This document shows, one piece after another, positions 34,045 to 42,885 of a stretch of 64,000 bases of DNA. The notes beneath the pieces were generated by a model. That model ran no database searches, was not told the DNA's origin, and saw only the letters and a program-made list of their open reading frames with translations. This stretch comes from Caldilinea sp. CFX5. Lineage in GTDB: Bacteria > Chloroflexota > Anaerolineae > Caldilineales > Caldilineaceae. Position numbers and translations under genes: made by a program. The stretch covers positions 1-64,000 of the forward strand of contig QWII01000040.1 in the NCBI GenBank assembly GCA_021405325.1, given 5' to 3'. How positions within the stretch are numbered: the stretch's first letter is position 1; each line of letters begins with the position of its first letter.

Positions 34045-34236
34045 AGATAGCGATATTGTACCACAGATCCCCTTACGACCAGCGCGTGCGTTGCACGCTC
34101 TTTTCGATGGTCGTAGAATGGCGCGCTTTCAGCAAAAACTGGTATAATGGGTGGCAGAGGCATGATTTTGTCAACGGCGTCGTAAGCCATCATTGCGCAA
34201 TCGATCAGAATGGATTGCGCAGAACACACAAAAACT

Positions 34237-34506
34237 ATGAAAAACATTCAAGTAGCGCTTGATGAGCCTCTATTAGAGGACGTTGATGAAGTTGTCACGC
34301 AATTGCATACTACGCGTTCGGCGTTCGTGCGCAATGTACTGCAAGCAGTGGTGCAGCGCTTCCGTATCCGCGTCATGGAACAGCGCCAGATCGACGCCTA
34401 CCGTCGGCAACCCCAAACTGATGAAGAATTTACCGATTGGTTAGCGGGGCAGGAATGGGGTGACGAATGGAATGTAATTGGGTCGGAAGCCGATGCGACG
34501 CGGTGA
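34237..34506 (+). CDS. MazE/CopG-type ribbon-helix-helix antitoxin
   Basis: This 89-residue protein starts MKNIQVALDEPLLEDVDEVV, then TRSAFVRNVLQAVVQRF, a ribbon-helix-helix DNA-binding pattern, and an acidic C-terminus that would bind the toxin. It overlaps the mazF start (ATG 34493) by 14 bp, the normal layout of these modules. Start ATG 34237 is used. The partner toxin is truncated, so the antitoxin may now be an orphan. Confidence 0.85.
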   Translation: MKNIQVALDEPLLEDVDEVVTQLHTTRSAFVRNVLQAVVQRFRIRVMEQRQIDAYRRQPQTDEEFTDWLAGQEWGDEWNVIGSEADATR

Positions 34507-34660
34507 AATTCGTTGGTGCAATCTTCCGTCACCCGATAAACGTCGGCCGGTTCTCATCCTCACGCGCACCTCAGCCATTCCCGTGCTGACAGGCATTACG
34601 ATTGCCCCACTCACGACAACGCTCCGTAATGTCGGTAATTCAAACGATTTCAAGTGCGAC
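34493..34660 (+). pseudogene. MazF toxin, truncated and joined in frame to a TPR gene
   Basis: The first 46 residues read MRRGEIRWCNLPSPDKRRPV and LILTRTSAIPVLTG, ITIAPLTTTLRN, a clear MazF (PemK-like) endoribonuclease start. The similarity stops near 34632 and the frame runs without a stop into the TPR protein at 34661. A full MazF has about 110 residues, so the catalytic fold is incomplete and probably inactive. Confidence 0.75.
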
Positions 34661-35524
34661 ATGACCAACAACAACTTCGACAATCTCTGGGACTACAACC
34701 AACCTGCGGCTACCGAAGCACGTTTCCGTGAATTGCTACCTCAGTTGGCTGACGATCCGGCGCGCCAGGCTGAGTTGTTAACCCAAATCGCCCGCGCCCA
34801 AGGGTTGCAACGCCGGTTCGATGAAGCCCACGCCACGTTGGACGGCGTAGAAACAGCGTTGGCGACCAGCCCTGTCCGCGTGCGCATTCGTTATCTATTG
34901 GAACGGGGGCGTGTCTACAACTCCTCCGGCAAAGTGGATGCAGCCCGCCCATTCTTTCTGGAAGCCTGGGAAGTCGCCCAGCCCGCCGGGGAGGACGACT
35001 ATGCCATCGACGCCGCCCACATGATGGGCATTATCGAACCGCCGGCAGAGCAGCGGCGGTGGAATTTCCTGGCGCTGGAATTGACCGAACGAACGACGGA
35101 TCCGGCGGCGAAGCGGTGGGCGGGGGCGCTCAACAACAATTTGGGCTGGAGCTATTTTGAGGAAGGCGATTACACTGCCGCCCTCGCCTGTTTTACCAAA
35201 GCGCTGACGGCGCGGGAAGCGCAGGGCAAAGCCGGCCCCATTCATATTGCCCGCTGGTGTGTGGCAAAAACGCTGCGGATGCTCGGTCGCGTGGACGAGG
35301 CGCTAACCATCCAAGAAGCCTTGGCCGCCGCCGAACAACTGGGCGAACCCGATGGCTATGTCTATGAAGAATTAGGGGAGTGTTACCTGATTCGGCAAGA
35401 AGCGGCCAAAGCCACGGTGGCCTTTGCCCAAGCCTATCAACTATTATCACAGGATCATTGGTTGGCGACTAATGAAAGTGAACGGTTGGCCCGTCTGCAA
35501 ACCCTTGGTCAAATCGCCACCTAA
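34661..35524 (+). CDS. TPR-repeat protein
   Basis: This 287-residue protein starts MTNNNFDNLWDYNQPAATEA and has helical pairs that fit tetratricopeptide repeats (ARAQGLQRRFDEAHATLDGVE, GALNNNLGWSYFEEGDYTAALACFTKAL, ECYLIRQEAAKATVAFAQAY). TPR proteins are scaffolds for protein contacts. No ribosome site precedes ATG 34661, and the truncated mazF reads into it in frame, so a fused product starting at 34493 is possible. The role is unknown. Confidence 0.82.
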   Translation: MTNNNFDNLWDYNQPAATEARFRELLPQLADDPARQAELLTQIARAQGLQRRFDEAHATLDGVETALATSPVRVRIRYLLERGRVYNSSGKVDAARPFFLEAWEVAQPAGEDDYAIDAAHMMGIIEPPAEQRRWNFLALELTERTTDPAAKRWAGALNNNLGWSYFEEGDYTAALACFTKALTAREAQGKAGPIHIARWCVAKTLRMLGRVDEALTIQEALAAAEQLGEPDGYVYEELGECYLIRQEAAKATVAFAQAYQLLSQDHWLATNESERLARLQTLGQIAT

Positions 35525-35604
35525 CGAAGCCAGAGCCAACGACCGCAGCGCCCACGCGCAACGATCTACTCGGATCACGGTCCACTTGAATCAGGAGAAG
35601 CAAT

Positions 35605-37878
35605 ATGGAGCCCCGATCGCGTCGAGCCACTTTCGCTAAGGTTGGCTTCCTCATTGTGCTAGGGGGCGTATGGGCATGGCAAAGCCTTGCGGCGCACCAA
35701 ACGATGACTTTAGCCCAAGGTAGAGCGCTTGTTGCCACGCGCTCGCTCCAGTCAACCATCCAGATTTTGATCCCCTTTTACAATTATCCCAATTGGTGGG
35801 ACGATGCGACCTACCTCTGGGATGATCTGGCGGCATCGAATACCAATGTCGCCATTACGGCAATTATCAACCCCAACGATGGCCCTGACGGCGGTCCCCC
35901 CAACGCCGATTACGTGGTTGGGTTGAATACCCTCCGGAATGCTGGGATTAGGCTGGTCGGCTATGTGATGACCAATTATGGCAGCCGCCCCCTGGCCAAG
36001 GTAAAGGCCGATATTGATTTGTACAATACCTACTATAACATCAATGGCATCTTTCTTGACCAGGCCAGCAGCCAAAGCAGCGACCTCGCCTATTACCAAG
36101 AACTCTACACCTACATTAAAAATTTACCCAACCTCGATTTGGTGATCATCAACCCAGGCATAAGCCCGGTAGAGGGGTATGTAAGTCAACCGGCTGCCGA
36201 CATCGTGATGATTTTGGATGATATAGCCGCGGCCTGGTCGGCTTTTACGCCTGAACCTTATATCGCCACCTATCCGGCTGAACGCTTTGCCGTCGCCGTC
36301 TATCAGGTCGCAGATGCCACCGCGCTACAAACAGCCATTGATCTGGCCAGGGCGCGTAATGTGGGCTATCTCTATTTTACGGATGATACCGATCCCAATC
36401 CGTGGGATCGGTTGCCGACCTTCTGGCAGACAGAATTGAACTACATCGCAACGGTTAACAGCGCCTTGACGCCAACGCCAACCAGCACAGCAACGGCCGA
36501 TACAACGACGGCGCCACAACCCGATCTCGTGGTGACTGCCTTGCAGATCGAGTTGGAAACGGGTGGCAGTTGCAGCTATCACTCGACCCAATTGGGTGTG
36601 CGCGTGACGATCAGCAACATCGGCAATGCGGCCGCCGGCTCTTTTGTGGTGGCGGTCAACGATCTGCAAAAGACAATCAGCGAAGGACTAGCCGCCGGCG
36701 CTGAGACAACCGTTTGGCTGCCCGGCAGCGTTGGCGGAAAGACAACGGCCACGGTGGACGCAACGGGGACCGTGGCAGAGAGCAACGAGAACAACAATGA
36801 CCTCGCCCAGTTTCTGCCGATCCCGACCTTGCCGCCGACCTGTACACCAACAACGCCACCCCCAACGCTCACAACCCCGACCCCGACCACGCCGGCGCCC
36901 CCGGTTGACCCAACGGCAAGCAAGCTCTACCTGCCGGCGGTTGCGCGTTCCCTGCCGACCTTGACGCCCACGGCAACGCCTACGGCGCCGCGCACTTGGC
37001 GACAGCTCACTGGTGATAATCTGACGGTTGCTAGGATTGCGGTTCAGGACGAAACGCTGCTTGTTGGCGCACGGGGGGATAATCAGGATCAAACCCGTGG
37101 GCTTTACAGCGGTAATATCAGGAATTGCGGCAACACGGTTACGGTAGGACGTGTGCGCGCCATTCCCGTGGGCAGTGTCTTTGATCTTGTCTTTCAGGGG
37201 TTAAACGGCGTTACGACTTCCTATGATCACGGCATTTTTTATACCAACGACGGCGGTGGCGTCTGGCAGGCGGGGACGCCGCCCGTTTCCCAACCGCGCA
37301 CCGTTGCCATTGTGACGGATGTTTTCTTTGTCGGCACAGAAGCGAACGGCGTCTATCTCAGTACGAACGGCGGGCGCAATTGGACACAGCGACGGGATCA
37401 GCCGGCAGCCATCAATGTTGTCAAGTTGGATGTGAAAGCACCCGATCTACTCTGGATCGGCACTGACAAACAAGGGGTCTATTCATTGCGGATCGGCAAT
37501 ACTGACACGTTTGAACAGAACAACAACGGCTTGAGCGGCGCGGCGTTGAATGTTTGGGATTTTGCCTTTGCCACGACACAAATCTATCTTGCCACCGAAG
37601 GCGGGGTCTTTGTTGGCGACGGGATCGGGCCATGGACATCTTTTGATCCCTCACCACCGACAATCGCCTTCTACAGTCTGGAACTGGTCGGCAATACGCT
37701 CTATGCCGGCGCTAGGAATAATGGGGTCTGGCGTAAGGCGCTTACAGGTGGCGCGTGGGAACGGCTTGCTGCCCCCGGCTGGAATGAGAATCATACCGTC
37801 CGCGATCTGCTCTATGAGAACACCCATTGCCAGGGTCTGCTGGCGGCCACCGAGGATGGCGTCTGGCTCTACCGATAA
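35605..37878 (+). CDS. secreted spherulation-4 / CARDB / propeller-like protein
   Basis: This 757-residue protein has an N-terminal membrane or signal segment, then a spherulation-specific family 4 domain (IQILIPFYNYPNWWDD, NGIFLDQASS, INPGISPVEGY; about 50-285), a Thr/Pro linker, a CARDB domain (PDLVVTALQIELETGG ... ESNENNN; about 300-410), a second linker with LYLPAVAR (36925-36948), and a C-terminal BNR/propeller-like region (GIFYTNDGGGVWQAG, GVYLSTNGGRNW). The spherulation-4 domain belongs to a glycoside-hydrolase-like TIM fold. It is probably a surface glycan-processing protein. Confidence 0.85.
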   Translation: MEPRSRRATFAKVGFLIVLGGVWAWQSLAAHQTMTLAQGRALVATRSLQSTIQILIPFYNYPNWWDDATYLWDDLAASNTNVAITAIINPNDGPDGGPPNADYVVGLNTLRNAGIRLVGYVMTNYGSRPLAKVKADIDLYNTYYNINGIFLDQASSQSSDLAYYQELYTYIKNLPNLDLVIINPGISPVEGYVSQPAADIVMILDDIAAAWSAFTPEPYIATYPAERFAVAVYQVADATALQTAIDLARARNVGYLYFTDDTDPNPWDRLPTFWQTELNYIATVNSALTPTPTSTATADTTTAPQPDLVVTALQIELETGGSCSYHSTQLGVRVTISNIGNAAAGSFVVAVNDLQKTISEGLAAGAETTVWLPGSVGGKTTATVDATGTVAESNENNNDLAQFLPIPTLPPTCTPTTPPPTLTTPTPTTPAPPVDPTASKLYLPAVARSLPTLTPTATPTAPRTWRQLTGDNLTVARIAVQDETLLVGARGDNQDQTRGLYSGNIRNCGNTVTVGRVRAIPVGSVFDLVFQGLNGVTTSYDHGIFYTNDGGGVWQAGTPPVSQPRTVAIVTDVFFVGTEANGVYLSTNGGRNWTQRRDQPAAINVVKLDVKAPDLLWIGTDKQGVYSLRIGNTDTFEQNNNGLSGAALNVWDFAFATTQIYLATEGGVFVGDGIGPWTSFDPSPPTIAFYSLELVGNTLYAGARNNGVWRKALTGGAWERLAAPGWNENHTVRDLLYENTHCQGLLAATEDGVWLYR

Positions 37879-37976
37879 AGCGCGGGCAATGCCCGCCCGT
37901 CAAATTCACCTTTCAGGCTGGTGTGTAATTGCATAAGCGGGCATTGCTGTGCTATGATATAGTCTACAACTTGATT

Positions 37977-38065
37977 GGAGAGGTCGCATAGTCCGGCTGA
38001 GTGCGCGCGTCTCGAACACGCGTAGGGCAACACCCTCGGGGGTTCAAATCCCTCCCTCTCCGCCA
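37977..38065 (+). tRNA. tRNA-Ser (CGA)
   Basis: The 7-bp acceptor arms GGAGAGG (37977-37983) and CCTCTCC (38055-38061) are followed by G and an encoded CCA (38063-38065). The anticodon loop CTCGAAC gives CGA, reading UCG. The long variable arm (AGGGCAACACCCT) is the class II tRNA-Ser type, and GGTTCAAATCC is the T-loop. TTGCAT/TATGAT upstream may be its promoter. Confidence 0.95.
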
Positions 38066-38080
38066 GCAGAATCATTAAGA

Positions 38081-38134
38081 ATCATTAATGGAGAACGGAT
38101 AATAATTAATTGTTATCCGTTCTCCATTAATGAT
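38081..38134 (+). terminator. 22-bp perfect hairpin after tRNA-Ser
   Basis: The arms 38081-38102 and 38113-38134 are perfectly complementary with a 10-nt AT loop. It lies between the tRNA and the convergent peptidase gene, where it could terminate both. Confidence 0.75.
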
Positions 38135-38142
38135 TTATAGGG

Positions 38143-40320
38143 CTAATTCCGTTCGATTAAGGGCAGATAGAGCCGCTCCGTCAGCAACTCCGGCGGGATG
38201 GTGGGGAGCAAGGTCGGAGTGGGCGAAGGTTCGACGGTGGCGGTCAGGGTCGGCGTTGGTGTGACCGTTGGCGTCGGGGTGGCTGTCGCACCGGTGCAGG
38301 CCAGCAGCGCCACCTGATCGACATAGCGCCACAGTTGACTGCCCGTCCCATTATTATAAACATTCAAGTAAATTACCACATTCCGGCCGCGATAACTGGT
38401 CAGGTCGAAGGTGCGTTCGCGCCAGGCGCCATCGGTCACGGCCTGGCTGGTGCGTTCCAGGGTGGCGAGGGCGCTATAGTCGGGATTGAGCAGCAACGTT
38501 TCCCGATAGTCGGCGCCATCGCTAGTGCCGCCGGGTTGTTCCCAATAGCGCAAGATAAGCTGTTGGGCCGTATTGGGGAGGGCTACCGTCTGGAACGCCG
38601 ATGAGTGGGCCGTGACATTGCCGGCGCCGGTTGGCAACCCTTGCAAAACGCTGCGGGCGCCGGTGTACGCAACCGTGTTGACAATCTTGGCCGGCGCCGG
38701 CGTGCTGCCAAAGCTCCAGCCGCCGGTCCCTTCAAAGCCACCGTTGACAATGAGATCAACACAGCCAGTCGGCAGCGGTGTGGCGGTGGGTGACGGTTGG
38801 GGGGTGCTGGTGCTGGTGGCGGTAGAGGTCGGCGTGGCGTTGGGGTTCGGTTGGCGGATGCCGGCGGACTCAGCCATAGTCGCCAATGCGACACGACCAT
38901 AACGCGCCACGTAGTTTAGATCGACCAACGCCAGTTTGTCGCCCGTGTTGTGATATTTGGGGTTGCGGTCGCGCGGATATTCGCCGTCGAAGAAGTTCTC
39001 AATCGCCAAAAAGGCGGCATAATCTTGATCCCAGAACGACGAATGATCCGAGAAGCGGCTGGCGGTGTCGGTTTTGCGTTCAATCACCAGCCCTTGTCCA
39101 TAGCGCTCATTGACCGAGGCAAAGGCCGTGCCCAGAGTGTTACTCTTCGGCCCCGTTCCCACATGGAGCTCCACCACCCGGTCGTCGTTGCCGTCCCAGC
39201 CGATCATATCCAGGTCAATATAGCCCATGATCTGCGCGCCCTTGAGTTTCTGATCACGGGCATAGACGATGCTGCCCCAATGCCCCTGTTCCTCGCCGGA
39301 GAAGTGAACAAAGCGGACGGTATCGGCAAATTGATAGGTGCGGAAGATTTTGGCGATCAACATCGTGGCCGCCGTCCCGCTACCATTGTCATCGGCGCCG
39401 GGGGCGAGGTTGTAGGGATTTTCCGAGATCGAGTCAAAGTGGCCGCCCACCAGCCAAATGCGTTCCGGGTGTTCGACGCCGGGGATTTCGGCGATCACGT
39501 TGCGCCCGCTGTAGCTGCCATAGGTCCATGGGGCGTAGCTGACGGCGATGCCCAGTTGGGTATAGTATTGGTGCAGATAGCGTTCGGCGTCCTGAATGCG
39601 GGTGGCGAAGGTGTAACGGGTGTTGAGGGTGATGGTGTCGTTACCGACGGTAACGGGCGTTTCGCCGCTCAACTCACCGATCAAGGTTTTCAGATCGTCC
39701 TCGGTCAACAAGGGCAAGAGAGCGGTAATCAACGGGTCGGCAGCGGCGGTAACGGCGTTGGCCGACAAAGGTTCAGCGGCGGCCGCCGGCCAAGGAAGCG
39801 GCGCACTAGGCAGTAATGCAAGCGGAATACCAGCAGTCGGCAAGCGGGTAATCAGTTGTTCTTCATCGGCCTTCGCCACTGCTACCAAAAGCAAGGCGTC
39901 ATCGGTATAGAGTACCTGTCCCACCGCGGCGGCGCGTGCCGGCGCATCCGGCGCCGTCACATCAACAAAGTAATAGACTTTCCCTGTTGTGTCGGCATCA
40001 AGGATCTCCCAGGTAAAGTGCGCGTTGCCGGCCGGGTGGGCGGCGGTCAACAAACGACTCTCACCACTGGCAATATAAAGCGCCGTGACGCCACGTTGCC
40101 AGCGGGCGTGCAGTTGGATTCCTGGCGGCAACGTGGGCTGCGCAGCCGTTGCCGTGCCCGTAAACAACAACAGCTCCGAGCCAAATGTGTGTTCGGTTTG
40201 CGTCTGCGGCGTTTGCAGTGAGGTGGCATGGATGACAATTTGGCTACCGTTGGTGGCTAGCAGCCCCACCAGCACGGTAGCGATGACAAGTAGATAGACG
40301 ACTTTTATTCGCTTGGGCAT
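38143..40320 (-). CDS. secreted M28 family metallopeptidase with YLP tail
   Basis: This 725-residue protein has a signal segment, a pro-region, then an M28 zinc aminopeptidase domain with the five ligands in order: GGHFDS, GADDNGSG, SGEEQG, DLDMIGWD and KYHNTGD (about residues 290-475). A Thr/Pro linker, a carbohydrate-binding-like domain (VNGGFEGTGGWSFG ...), a second linker and LYLPLIER (38149-38172) follow. It acts outside the cell on peptides. The gene has a long upstream gap with palindromes. Confidence 0.9.
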   Translation of the reverse strand: MPKRIKVVYLLVIATVLVGLLATNGSQIVIHATSLQTPQTQTEHTFGSELLLFTGTATAAQPTLPPGIQLHARWQRGVTALYIASGESRLLTAAHPAGNAHFTWEILDADTTGKVYYFVDVTAPDAPARAAAVGQVLYTDDALLLVAVAKADEEQLITRLPTAGIPLALLPSAPLPWPAAAAEPLSANAVTAAADPLITALLPLLTEDDLKTLIGELSGETPVTVGNDTITLNTRYTFATRIQDAERYLHQYYTQLGIAVSYAPWTYGSYSGRNVIAEIPGVEHPERIWLVGGHFDSISENPYNLAPGADDNGSGTAATMLIAKIFRTYQFADTVRFVHFSGEEQGHWGSIVYARDQKLKGAQIMGYIDLDMIGWDGNDDRVVELHVGTGPKSNTLGTAFASVNERYGQGLVIERKTDTASRFSDHSSFWDQDYAAFLAIENFFDGEYPRDRNPKYHNTGDKLALVDLNYVARYGRVALATMAESAGIRQPNPNATPTSTATSTSTPQPSPTATPLPTGCVDLIVNGGFEGTGGWSFGSTPAPAKIVNTVAYTGARSVLQGLPTGAGNVTAHSSAFQTVALPNTAQQLILRYWEQPGGTSDGADYRETLLLNPDYSALATLERTSQAVTDGAWRERTFDLTSYRGRNVVIYLNVYNNGTGSQLWRYVDQVALLACTGATATPTPTVTPTPTLTATVEPSPTPTLLPTIPPELLTERLYLPLIERN

Positions 40321-40349
40321 GATCGCTCCCTTCGTTCTCTTGTGAGCTA

Positions 40350-40483
40350 CCCAAGGCTAAAGCGCTTGGGCTTCCAAGCACGTGACTTGGAACTTTTCGG
40401 GGGCTGAGTGCCTTACTGCGCTGCTCATATCTCCCACCGCCACCGCGTTACTTTCCCTATATCCCAAGGCTAAAGCCCTTGGG
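40350..40483 (+). repeat. CCCAAG palindromes in a 505-bp gap
   Basis: CCCAAGGCTAAAGCGCTTGG (40350-40369, with a final G at 40370) and a near copy at 40463-40483 are palindromic, with a third small palindrome TTCCAAG/CTTGGAA at 40372-40392. This is a repeat type often seen in cyanobacteria and Chloroflexota. The rest of 40321-40825 holds no gene that I can see. Confidence 0.75.
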
Positions 40484-40825
40484 TTTTACGGGCTGTTTCT
40501 ATAACTACAAAACTTCTGCCCGCTCTCAAGCACGCCGTGACTGGTAGCCCAGTCGCTAGTCATGGATGACTAAGCGTGGGTTGAGTATAGTAGCACTGAA
40601 ATAACGCCCAGGTATTGTATTGCTGTTTCGCTACACAGATATGGCGCCGCTATGGCAACTAATCGGCTTGTGATAGGTAGCTTACGGGGCTTCGTCACCA
40701 AAACAATTATTCTATTTTGGAAGACGCCTGACGGCCGCTAAAGTCACGCAAGCAACAGCCTACCGCTACGCTATTACTGAGTGAAAAACTTCATTGATCG
40801 TCAGCGTTGTTATATAATCTATGCT

Positions 40826-42295
40826 ATGACGCTCTTATCACCGCAGTTTGCCCACTTTCGTCGTAGCGTACCTTTCTGGTTGATGCTAGGCATTATTGCC
40901 TGGTTCTTAGCAACCTTGCCACTCCCCATTGCTGCCGGCCTGATCGGCGCGGCCACCGGCGCGTTTTTGTTACTACGTTGGCCCTGGTTGCTTTGGGTAG
41001 GCATGGCGGTAGTATTACCAGTGAGCAGCGGAATCAAGTTTGGCCCTCTCAGCGCCACTGATGTCGGCGTGGCGGCGGGGATGGCGCTCTGGTTTGTCGA
41101 TGGCGTGCGGCGACGCACTTTACGGCTGGACCTTTCACCAGAGCTTGTTGCCATTTTCGCCTATGTGGCTGTGCTGCTGTTGGCGTTGGTTGGGGCGCAA
41201 AATTTGGGCGAAGCGGTTGCCGAGGTGCTAAAATGGGCCGAAGTGGCGGTGGTCATTTTGCTTGTGCGCCAGATGTTGCCGCCCCCAAAGCGGCATTGGC
41301 TGGTTGTGGCGCTAGTAATCGGCGGCATTGGACAAGCCGTGTTGGGTCTTTACCAATTTATCTTCCGCATTGGCCCCGATTGGTTTATCATTCTTGGTCG
41401 CTTTATGCGCGCCAGCGGCAGCTTTCACCAACCCAATCCCTACGCCGGCTACCTGGGTCTCTGCCTCCCTGTCGCCGCCAGCCTGGCCCTCTGGCACTGG
41501 CAGCGCCTCTGGCAAGCCAGAATCAAAAAGCTAAAATCTAAAATCCAAAATGTAACACTTAGCGTATGGACGCTCTTCTACACAGGCGCCACCGGTGTGA
41601 TCGCAGCGGGTTTACTAGCCAGTTGGAGCCGCGGCGGGTGGCTGGGCGCGGCGACCGGCGCGGCGATTGTCTTGACCCTGCGCAGCCGGCGGGCAATGGT
41701 GCTAGGGGTCAGCGCTGGGCTTATCTTGCTTTTCGCCCTCTTGTTAGGCAGCGCGCTCCCCAGTTGGGCGCCGGCGCCAGTGATGGACCGCTTCCAGGAT
41801 CTTCCCGCCTATTTCGGCCTGACTGATGTACTAAGTCAGCCCGTAACCGATGAGAACTTTGCCGTCATCGAACGGCTGGCGCACTGGGTGGCGGCGCTGC
41901 GCATGTGGGAAAGCGCGCCGTGGCTGGGCGTTGGCCCCGGCAATTTCAATACGGTCTACCCAACGGTCAATCTACCCCGCTGGGATGAACCCTTGGGCCA
42001 TGCCCACAATATCTATCTCAACACGCTGGCCGAGAGTGGGTTGATCGGTTTCACCGCTTATCTATGCTTGTGGCTTGTGGTTATCGGGTGGTTGTGGCGG
42101 CAGCGACGTATTGCTTTAGGGCAACAAGCGGATTGGACCGTCGCGTTGACCATTGGCGTCCTAGGCGTGGTGGGCCATAGCCTGGTGCATAATGTTTTTG
42201 ACAATCTCTTTGTGCAGGGCAATTACCTGCAACTGGCGTTTTGGCTGGCGCTCCTCGGCGGGGCGGCGCCAGGGGAAAAAGCCAAAGGGACTTAA
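40826..42295 (+). CDS. O-antigen ligase / polymerase-like membrane protein
   Basis: This 489-residue membrane protein has about 11-12 hydrophobic segments, the Wzy_C-like WSRGGWLGA near residue 267, and a large loop with GVGPGNFNTVYP and HAHNIYLNTLAESGLIG, the hallmark of O-antigen ligases. It probably joins or polymerises a surface glycan. TATAAT at 40813-40818 lies 8 nt before ATG 40826, so it may be leaderless. An AT-rich repeat (41521-41552) is inserted in the coding region between two membrane segments and keeps the frame. Confidence 0.87.
   Translation: MTLLSPQFAHFRRSVPFWLMLGIIAWFLATLPLPIAAGLIGAATGAFLLLRWPWLLWVGMAVVLPVSSGIKFGPLSATDVGVAAGMALWFVDGVRRRTLRLDLSPELVAIFAYVAVLLLALVGAQNLGEAVAEVLKWAEVAVVILLVRQMLPPPKRHWLVVALVIGGIGQAVLGLYQFIFRIGPDWFIILGRFMRASGSFHQPNPYAGYLGLCLPVAASLALWHWQRLWQARIKKLKSKIQNVTLSVWTLFYTGATGVIAAGLLASWSRGGWLGAATGAAIVLTLRSRRAMVLGVSAGLILLFALLLGSALPSWAPAPVMDRFQDLPAYFGLTDVLSQPVTDENFAVIERLAHWVAALRMWESAPWLGVGPGNFNTVYPTVNLPRWDEPLGHAHNIYLNTLAESGLIGFTAYLCLWLVVIGWLWRQRRIALGQQADWTVALTIGVLGVVGHSLVHNVFDNLFVQGNYLQLAFWLALLGGAAPGEKAKGT
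41521..41552 (+). repeat. AT-rich heptamer-type repeat inside coding sequence
   Basis: The run AATCTAAAATCCAAAAT (17 nt) and its flank add Lys/Ser/Gln residues to a cytoplasmic loop of the ligase gene. The same 17 nt occur in reverse complement within 61879-61904. Confidence 0.65.
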
Positions 42296-42390
42296 CAGGA
42301 TTTTTATCTGCAACGCTAGCTAATCTTTGAAAAATGAGTGGGTACAGTTACAATTATGCGAATTCATTAGCAAGGAAAGGAAGAACTCGT

Positions 42391-42885
42391 TTGACTATTA
42401 ACCAAGCGTTGTCGTATGCACGGGGCAATCGTGAAGTGCGCCGTTTTGCCAAATTTGCCGTGGTGGGCGCCGCCGGCTCCGTCACAGATTTTACCGTTCT
42501 CAATGTTCTGGTGCAATTATTTGGTTTTAAACCGGTCGTCGCCAATATCTTTAGCTTTGCGGCGGCTGTCGTGCAAAATTTTACCCTGAACCGTCGGTGG
42601 ACTTTTCCCGAAAGTAAGGAGCGCCAGGCCGGTCGTCAGCTTGCCCAGTTTGCCCTGATCAGCATTATCGGCTTGGGCATCAACACCTTTATTCTGGCGA
42701 TGGTCGATCACCTGCTCATCGACTTCTGGATTCACCTGGTCGGCCATGAGCATCTGGGCTTTACCATCAGCTACAATTTCGCCAAACTCTTTGCCATTGG
42801 GGTTGTTCTCTTCTGGAACTTTGCCGGCAATCGGCTCTGGACCTATCGTGGACTGAGTAAGCCTCTTGAAACGGATAGCGATTGA
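42391..42885 (+). CDS. GtrA-family membrane protein
   Basis: This 164-residue protein has four hydrophobic segments and the GtrA opening RRFAKFAVVGAAGSVTDF, with NFTLNRRWTF and FAGNRLWTY. The family is linked to transfer of sugars across the membrane, often as a partner of a glycosyltransferase. A TTG start at 42391 has AGGAAAGGAAG 7 nt upstream, whereas an ATG at 42334 has no ribosome site; I prefer 42391 but the longer form is possible. Its end overlaps the next gene by 20 bp. Confidence 0.85.
   Translation: MTINQALSYARGNREVRRFAKFAVVGAAGSVTDFTVLNVLVQLFGFKPVVANIFSFAAAVVQNFTLNRRWTFPESKERQAGRQLAQFALISIIGLGINTFILAMVDHLLIDFWIHLVGHEHLGFTISYNFAKLFAIGVVLFWNFAGNRLWTYRGLSKPLETDSD

Noticed and set aside
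37869..38075. Minus-strand reading frame containing EREGFEPP
   Set aside because: This is the well-known false protein produced by reading across a tRNA; the sequence is tRNA-Ser(CGA).
38950..39816. Plus-strand frame of 288 codons opposite the M28 peptidase
   Set aside because: It is antisense to a gene with all zinc ligands in place; no independent support.
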